From Candidatus Nomurabacteria bacterium RIFCSPLOWO2_02_FULL_42_17 (GTDB lineage Bacteria > Patescibacteriota > Minisyncoccia > Phycocordibacterales > MFVN01), in contig MFVN01000008.1 in assembly GCA_001786095.1 (NCBI GenBank), positions 1 through 12,481 of the forward strand: DNA of 12,481 nt, read 5' to 3'. Each line of letters begins with the position of its first letter. The first letter of the stretch is position 1. Under the pieces are notes generated by a model. That model saw only the letters and a list, made by a program, of their open reading frames with translations, was not told where the DNA came from and ran no database searches. Position numbers and translations under genes: made by a program. Below are positions 8,596 to 12,481 of the stretch, one piece after another.

Positions 8596-9519
8596 TTATA
8601 TTAAAGCGAAAAGCTTCTTAAATTTTTTGAATCGTTCTTGTATTTGCCGGCGCTTCAATGTAATTAATTTTTTCGGACCAAGCTGTTCTACGCAAAAAGA
8701 AGCCATAATAGTTCCATACATAGTGGCTTTTCGAAAGCTTTTTTCATTTAGATGTTTCTGTCTTGATAAAAATCCAACAAACCCGCCGGCAAAGGCATCT
8801 CCCGCTCCAGTAGGGTCAAAAACATCTTCCAGAATAAAAGCTGGCAAACTAAACCAATTTTTACGGGTAAACATTAAAAGGCCATATTCTCCGCGCTTGA
8901 TTATTAATGTCGGCGAACCACCCCTTCTTGTAGGTTTCATTAAACTGACTATCTTTCTTGCGGCTTTATATAAGTTATGCTCTTTGGCTAATTGCCTGGT
9001 CTCCGCATCGTTAATAATCAATATGTCTATCAACCTTAATGTCCTCAAAAGTTCTTTTCTTTTTCTTTCAATCCAATAATTCATTGTGTCGGCGACAATA
9101 AGCCGAGGGTTAGCCGTTTGCCGGCAGATGTTCAGTTGTAATTGCGGATCCATGTTCCCCAAAAAAAGATAGGGAATTGATTTGTAAGCAGTAGGTAAAA
9201 CAGGATCAAAATTGGCGAATACGTTAAGATGAGTATATACGGTTTTACGGTTATTAAAATCGTAATCATATTGGCCGGACCAGCTAAAAGTTTTACCCGC
9301 GGCCCTAGTCAACCCTTGCGAATTTATATTGTGTTTCCGGTAAAGCTTGAAGTGTTTTGGTTTAAAATCACGGCCAACAACTCCGACGGGATAAATTTTT
9401 GCAAAATGACTGGCGGCTAAAGAGAAATAAGTAAGAGACCCGCCTAAAACATTTTTACCGCTGACAAAGGGTGTTTTTATTGTATCAAAAGCAATCGAAC
9501 CAACAGCAAGAATTTTCAT
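8596..9519 (-). CDS. PfkB/ribokinase-family kinase (candidate adenosine kinase)
   Basis: This 307-aa cytosolic kinase transfers phosphate from ATP to a sugar or nucleoside hydroxyl. It has the N-terminal LGGSLTYFSLA block (25-35), GVVGRDF (46-52), the NDAE motif (170-173), IIKRGEYG (206-213) and the PfkB signature DPTGAGDAFAGG (235-246), with D241 as the expected catalytic base. Length is normal for the family. The substrate cannot be read from the sequence. Its divergent neighbours ahcY and metK suggest adenosine, whose removal would pull the SAH hydrolase reaction forward. This is inference from context, and a ribose-type sugar remains possible. About 102 bp separate it from ahcY. No Shine-Dalgarno site is seen; a TGT-GATACT extended -10-like motif lies about 10 to 20 bases upstream of the ATG. 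Confidence 0.9.
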   Translation of the reverse strand: MKILAVGSIAFDTIKTPFVSGKNVLGGSLTYFSLAASHFAKIYPVGVVGRDFKPKHFKLYRKHNINSQGLTRAAGKTFSWSGQYDYDFNNRKTVYTHLNVFANFDPVLPTAYKSIPYLFLGNMDPQLQLNICRQTANPRLIVADTMNYWIERKRKELLRTLRLIDILIINDAETRQLAKEHNLYKAARKIVSLMKPTRRGGSPTLIIKRGEYGLLMFTRKNWFSLPAFILEDVFDPTGAGDAFAGGFVGFLSRQKHLNEKSFRKATMYGTIMASFCVEQLGPKKLITLKRRQIQERFKKFKKLFALI

Positions 9520-9564
9520 ATTGATATTGATAAAGTATCACAACAATTAACATTAGTAAATAGA

Positions 9565-9593
9565 TTGACCCCAGTGATTAATTTGACTATAAT
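9565..9593 (+). promoter_or_regulatory. Predicted ahcY-metK promoter
   Basis: TTGACC (9565-9570), a 17-bp spacer and a perfect TATAAT (9588-9593) make this the strongest sigma70-type promoter in the window. The start would be near 9600, giving an A/T-rich leader of about 22 bases without a Shine-Dalgarno site and with no room for a SAM or SAH riboswitch. Confidence 0.75.
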
Positions 9594-9621
9594 TAATGAA
9601 TAAATTAAACAAAAAATTTAT

Positions 9622-10878
9622 ATGAAGTATGATGTAAAAAATATCAAACTTGCCGAAAAGGGATTGAAAAGGATCAAGTGGGCGGCGAAAGAAATGCCTG
9701 TTTTGCGTTTTATCGCTAAACAATTTAAGCAGAACAAAACACTCAAAAAAATTATCATTGGGGCTTGTCTTCATATCACAGCAGAAACAGCCAATCTTAT
9801 GTTGACGTTAAAGGAAGGAGGAGCTAAAGTTTTCTTGTGTGCTTCTAATCCCCTTTCTACCCAAGACGACGTAGCCGCCGCTTTGGTTCATTATTTTAAA
9901 ATCCCTGTTTTTGCTAAAAGAGGTGAAAATCGGAAGACTTTTTTCACACATCTGAATTTAGTTTTAGATTCCCGGCCACAAATCGTTATCGACGACGGGG
10001 CAGACTTGATTGGCTTGCTTCATACCGTAAGAGCCAATCAAAATAAAACTATATGGGGAGGATGCGAAGAAACGACAACCGGAGTGAACAGACTTAAAAG
10101 TTTAAATAAGTCCGGGAAGCTTCAATTTCCCATTGTCGCGGTTAATGACTCACAAATCAAATATTTGTTTGATAACCGCTACGGAACCGGCCAATCAACA
10201 ATTGATGGAATCATAAGAGCAACTAACATTTTAATAGCCGGTAAAAAATTCGTTGTAGCCGGTTACGGGTGGGTGGGTCGAGGTATTGCCGCGCGCGCCC
10301 GCGGTATGGGGGCGGAGGTGATTATCACCGAGATTAATCCTATCCGGGCACTGGAAGCTAGAATGGATGGGTTTGCTGTAATGACTATGGAAGTAGCAAC
10401 TCTTATTGGCGATATTTTTGTAACTGCCACTGGTAATCGCAATGTAATTGATAACCGACATTTTGTAAAAATGAAGAATGGCGCAATTTTAGCTAACGCT
10501 GGCCATTTTAATGTTGAAATTGATGTAAAAAATTTAGAAACCCTTAAAGGTAAAAAAGAAGAAGCGAGAACGGGAGTTAAGAGTTATCAAGTTGCTAAAG
10601 ATAAGCAAGTTTATTTAATCGGAGAAGGACGCTTAGTCAATTTGGCTGCCGCGGAGGGACATCCGTCAGCGGTAATGGACTTAAGTTTTGCGGGGCAGGC
10701 CAAATCAGTCGAATTTATTGTTAAGAATAAAAGAAAACTCAAAAAGCAGATTTATAATTTACCTTTCGAGGTCGAAAGTGAAATCGCGCAAATTAAACTT
10801 GATTCTGTGGGAATTAAAATCGATAAATTAACCGCCCAGCAAAAAGAATATATGTCCGGTTGGGAAACTGGAACATAA
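9622..10878 (+). CDS. ahcY: Adenosylhomocysteinase (SAH hydrolase)
   Basis: The enzyme reversibly splits S-adenosylhomocysteine into adenosine and homocysteine using a bound NAD cofactor. Conserved blocks are CLHITAETANLM (49-60, H51), STQDDVAAAL (79-88), DDGADL (124-129, D125), EETTTGV (149-155, E150), the VNDSQIKYLFDNRYGTGQST run (174-193, K180 and D184), the Rossmann GYGWVGRG (214-221) with acidic E237 at the end of the next strand, NAGHFNVEID (292-301, H295) and AEGHPSAVMD (344-353, H347). At 418 aa it is of the shorter bacterial/archaeal type. It lacks the Lys-Tyr-containing C-terminal tail (KxxxYRY) that reaches into the partner subunit in eukaryotic enzymes, ending instead in SGWETGT. 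metK follows after 35 bases on the same strand, so the two are probably one transcript. Confidence 0.97.
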   Translation: MKYDVKNIKLAEKGLKRIKWAAKEMPVLRFIAKQFKQNKTLKKIIIGACLHITAETANLMLTLKEGGAKVFLCASNPLSTQDDVAAALVHYFKIPVFAKRGENRKTFFTHLNLVLDSRPQIVIDDGADLIGLLHTVRANQNKTIWGGCEETTTGVNRLKSLNKSGKLQFPIVAVNDSQIKYLFDNRYGTGQSTIDGIIRATNILIAGKKFVVAGYGWVGRGIAARARGMGAEVIITEINPIRALEARMDGFAVMTMEVATLIGDIFVTATGNRNVIDNRHFVKMKNGAILANAGHFNVEIDVKNLETLKGKKEEARTGVKSYQVAKDKQVYLIGEGRLVNLAAAEGHPSAVMDLSFAGQAKSVEFIVKNKRKLKKQIYNLPFEVESEIAQIKLDSVGIKIDKLTAQQKEYMSGWETGT

Positions 10879-10913
10879 ATTTATTAGGTATTATTAACTA
10901 TTAGAATAAAAAT

Positions 10914-11885
10914 ATGATTAGAACAGCAGAATCAGTGTCCCCCATGCATCCCGATAAAATTTGCGACAGAATATCGGACGCAATTTTAGATGACCTTTTG
11001 CGTCAAGATCCCTACTCCAGAGTTGCCGTAGAAACTATGGGTGGGCATGGAATCATAACAGTGACCGGGGAAGTAACCAGTAATGGTTATACAAATGTCC
11101 GTAAACTTATTCATGATATGTTGGGAGGAAGATACGGGGTGCAAGTAAATATAGTTGAACAATCGTCTGAAATTGCTACGGGGGTGGATACAGGGGGCGC
11201 TGGAGATCAAGGAATAATGGTGGGATACGCGACCAATGAGACAATAGAACTAATGCCCATGGAAGTAATGTTAGCTCGTGGGCTTAATCGTTATATTTTT
11301 GAAAAACACGGAAGTAAAGATGACGGTAAAACACAAGTAACATTAGATATAAAAACAAAGGAGATTTTAGCGTTAGTTGCCAGTTTTCAGAATATTTCGA
11401 AGGATGAACTGTTTACGGATATAAAAGAATGGGTAGACAGCAAAAATTTAAAATTCAAAGAATCAGAAATTTATTGCAATCCAGCTGGGGATTGGCACAC
11501 CGGTGGATTTGAAGCAGACACTGGAGTAACTGGGCGTAAATTAATGGTTGATAATTACGGGCCGAGGATTCCCGTCGGCGGAGGAGCCTTTAGTGGCAAG
11601 GATCCCACCAAAGTGGACCGAAGCGCGGCTTATATGGCTCGTAAAATTGCGGTAGACTATTTAAAAAAGTATAACGCCAAGGAAGTGTTTGGTTATTTAG
11701 CTTATGCTATTGGTAAAGCCGAACCATTGCAATCTACCGTAATCGTAGATGGCAAGGAAATGGTTATCGAAGGTTATAACCTAACACCAAAAGGTATTAT
11801 CGACTTTCTCGACCTGCGAAAACCTCAATATCAAGAAACTGCTCGTTATGGACATTTTGGTAATGGTTTTATTTGGGATAAATAG
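10914..11885 (+). CDS. metK: S-adenosylmethionine synthetase, compact form
   Basis: MetK makes SAM from methionine and ATP. Key blocks are ESVSPMHPDKICDRISDAIL (6-25, with H12, D14 and K15), GAGDQGIMVGYA (98-109 region), DGKTQVTLD, ADTGVTGRKLMVDNYG with the Asp and Arg-Lys pair, the GGGAFSGKDPTKVDRSAAYM block with its lysines and aspartate, YAIGKAEP, and YGHFG at the C-terminus. At 323 aa it is about 60 residues shorter than E. coli MetK (384). By comparison from memory, the missing parts are several surface loops (for example before GAGDQG and before DGKTQVT), the hinge before LTPKGI and the C-terminal tail. All catalytic blocks remain. The usual EG before HPDK is PM here. The frame is intact and ends in TAG. 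No Shine-Dalgarno site is visible. Confidence 0.95.
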   Translation: MIRTAESVSPMHPDKICDRISDAILDDLLRQDPYSRVAVETMGGHGIITVTGEVTSNGYTNVRKLIHDMLGGRYGVQVNIVEQSSEIATGVDTGGAGDQGIMVGYATNETIELMPMEVMLARGLNRYIFEKHGSKDDGKTQVTLDIKTKEILALVASFQNISKDELFTDIKEWVDSKNLKFKESEIYCNPAGDWHTGGFEADTGVTGRKLMVDNYGPRIPVGGGAFSGKDPTKVDRSAAYMARKIAVDYLKKYNAKEVFGYLAYAIGKAEPLQSTVIVDGKEMVIEGYNLTPKGIIDFLDLRKPQYQETARYGHFGNGFIWDK

Positions 11886-11951
11886 TATTGTTATTTTTTA
11901 GAAAGTGGTGGCGGGGTTGGCTTCCTCGGTCTGGTTTCGTTCAGTAGTTTT

Positions 11952-11960
11952 TGATAAAAT
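11952..11960 (+). promoter_or_regulatory. Possible extended -10 for the tRNA-Pro/tRNA-Ala transcript
   Basis: TGATAAAAT is a TGn extended -10 followed by TAAAAT, placed so that transcription would start about 20 bases before tRNA-Pro. No good -35 is seen 17 bp upstream. The rest of the 103-bp metK-to-tRNA spacer shows nothing else I can support. Confidence 0.35.
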
Positions 11961-11988
11961 GAGTTCGAGCCAAACTGTAAAGACACAC

Positions 11989-12059
11989 CGGGCCGTAGTA
12001 TACCGGTAGTACGCACGCTTCGGGTGCGTGTAGACTGGGTTCGATTCCCAGCGGCCCGA
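11989..12059 (+). tRNA. tRNA-Pro (anticodon CGG)
   Basis: The acceptor is CGGGCCG/CGGCCCG with the C1-G72 pair typical of proline tRNA, and the D stem is GTAT/GTAC. The anticodon stem is CACGC/GCGTG with loop TTCGGGT (anticodon CGG). The variable loop has four bases, and the T stem is CTGGG/CCCAG with loop TTCGATT. The discriminator is A and CCA is not encoded. Confidence 0.95.
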
Positions 12060-12075
12060 TTCATAATTTAATAAT

Positions 12076-12146
12076 GGGCCTATAGTATAGTGGCAATACG
12101 CCGCATTCGCATTGCGGAGACGGCAGTCCGATTCTGCCTAGGTCCA
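12076..12146 (+). tRNA. tRNA-Ala (anticodon CGC) with an unusual T loop
   Basis: The acceptor GGGCCTA/TAGGTCC contains a G3-U70 pair, the classic alanine identity element. The D stem is GTAT/ATAC, and the anticodon stem is CCGCA/TGCGG with loop TTCGCAT (anticodon CGC). The T stem is GGCAG/CTGCC. The T loop reads TCCGATT, so position 55, nearly always U (pseudouridine), is C. The variable loop has four bases and CCA is not encoded. It lies 16 bases after tRNA-Pro and is probably co-transcribed with it. Confidence 0.93.
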
Positions 12147-12168
12147 AACTGATTTTTTTGAATTAATG

Positions 12169-12177
12169 TGGTATCTT
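12169..12177 (+). promoter_or_regulatory. Possible promoter of the small lipoprotein-like ORF
   Basis: TGG-TATCTT is an extended -10 match lying about 47 bases before the ATG at 12224, downstream of a T-rich stretch. No clear -35 is seen. If real, it would make the small ORF independent of the tRNA transcript. Confidence 0.35.
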
Positions 12178-12223
12178 ATAGGTAGAGATTTGTTAGATTA
12201 TTTCATTTCTAAAAAAAATAATT

Positions 12224-12427
12224 ATGAAAAAAATAATTATTCTTTCATTGATAGTGCTTTATGTGTTATCAATTGTTTCTTGCGCTCATCCCCTTAATTG
12301 CGGGGGGAAAAAGCATAAGAAAAAAAAGTGGTTTAGTTATTACCACCCACCTCAAAAGCCCCTTGTCACACTCGGGGCTTTTTTTATTTCATTTGAAGAT
12401 TTTGAAAAAATAGGTTATTTTAGATAA
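12224..12427 (+). CDS. Small lipoprotein-like ORF with an internal terminator
   Basis: The 67-codon frame starts with a lipoprotein-type signal. A Lys-Lys N-terminus and a hydrophobic stretch of about 15 residues are followed by a lipobox I-V-S-C with the expected lipidated C20. Next come a second Cys (C26), a very basic GGKKHKKKKW and an aromatic FSYYHPP segment. The last third is unlike the rest and is crossed by the intrinsic terminator at 12354-12385, so most transcripts would end near codon 54 with no stop codon. A single C-to-T change in Q44 (CAA at 12353) would place a TAA just before the hairpin. This suggests a recent stop loss, or else a deliberate non-stop message. No Shine-Dalgarno site is seen. 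The signal peptide argues for a real gene; the true C-terminus is doubtful. Confidence 0.5.
   Translation: MKKIIILSLIVLYVLSIVSCAHPLNCGGKKHKKKKWFSYYHPPQKPLVTLGAFFISFEDFEKIGYFR
12354..12385 (+). terminator. Intrinsic terminator inside the small ORF
   Basis: AAAAGCCCC (12354-12362) and GGGGCTTTT (12374-12382) form a perfect nine-base-pair stem around an 11-base loop, with a run of seven T at 12379-12385. It is the clearest Rho-independent terminator in the window. It lies between the tRNA-Pro/tRNA-Ala group and tRNA-Ser. Confidence 0.85.
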
Positions 12428-12431
12428 TGTT

Positions 12432-12481
12432 GGTGGGGTCGCATAGTGGTCTAGTGCGCTCGCTTGGAAAGCGAGTAAGGC
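12432..12481 (+). tRNA. tRNA-Ser (anticodon GGA), 3' part beyond the window
   Basis: The visible 5' part gives acceptor strand GGTGGGG, D arm GCA/TGC with a GG-containing loop, and anticodon stem CTCGC/GCGAG with loop TTGGAAA (anticodon GGA, serine). The sequence stops as the variable arm begins (TAAGGC), so the T arm and 3' acceptor cannot be checked. The exact 5' end could differ by one base. Confidence 0.8.

Noticed and set aside
8908..8940. Short PTRRGGSP peptide in the PfkB kinase as another repeat insertion
   Set aside because: The protein seems a few residues longer here than family members I remember, but the DNA is not palindromic and matches none of the three repeat families.
8513..9079. 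Plus-strand open frame of 188 codons running through tRNA-Val and the 3' part of the PfkB gene
   Set aside because: It starts inside the tRNA and overlaps the conserved PfkB signature on the other strand, so it is a shadow frame.
9594..9621. SAM or SAH riboswitch ahead of ahcY-metK
   Set aside because: The leader predicted from the strong promoter is only about 22 bases and A/T-rich, too short for any known SAM or SAH aptamer.

Overview
The window looks like chromosomal DNA of an uncultivated, small-genome bacterium of the Candidate Phyla Radiation (Patescibacteria, Parcubacteria-like). This is inferred from several things together: a single-chain phenylalanyl-tRNA synthetase, a UvrD-type helicase fused to a Fe-S nuclease domain, almost no Shine-Dalgarno sites, tRNA genes without encoded CCA, and many GC-rich palindromic repeats, several lying in frame inside housekeeping genes. 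TGA is used as a stop (end of the 7837-8415 gene), so the code is standard table 11. The taxonomic placement is not proven by the sequence alone.

Layout. 1-85: start of an unknown gene on the minus strand, cut by the left edge. 86-225: spacer with a perfect-consensus DnaA box. 226-2337 (minus): gyrB. 2338-2516: divergent spacer with a gyrB promoter built into a long inverted repeat, a leader hairpin and a minus-strand terminator. 2517-3653 (plus): a PheRS in which the catalytic core and a ferredoxin-fold anticodon-binding domain form one chain. 3654-3735: convergent spacer almost filled by one palindromic repeat. 3736-8415 (minus): a compact three-gene unit in transcription order: an unknown 192-aa protein, an unknown membrane-anchored 345-aa protein (ATGA overlap), and the 1021-aa helicase-nuclease (1-nt gap). 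8499-8570: tRNA-Val(CAC). 8596-9519 (minus): a PfkB-family kinase, divergent from ahcY (9622-10878) and metK (10914-11885). 11989-12481: tRNA-Pro(CGG), tRNA-Ala(CGC), a small lipoprotein-like ORF with an intrinsic terminator inside it, and the first part of tRNA-Ser(GGA).

How the genes fit together. metK makes S-adenosylmethionine, ahcY breaks down the S-adenosylhomocysteine left after methylation, and the divergent PfkB kinase could remove the adenosine. This would be a compact SAM-cycle locus. gyrB, pheS and the tRNAs are core information genes, and the helicase-nuclease is probably a recombination or repair enzyme.

The most unusual feature is a set of three families of palindromic repeats. 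At least eight copies or fragments lie inside gyrB and uvrD without breaking the frame, where they add short low-complexity peptides between conserved motifs. A near-complete copy of one family sits in the intergenic space at 3658-3735.
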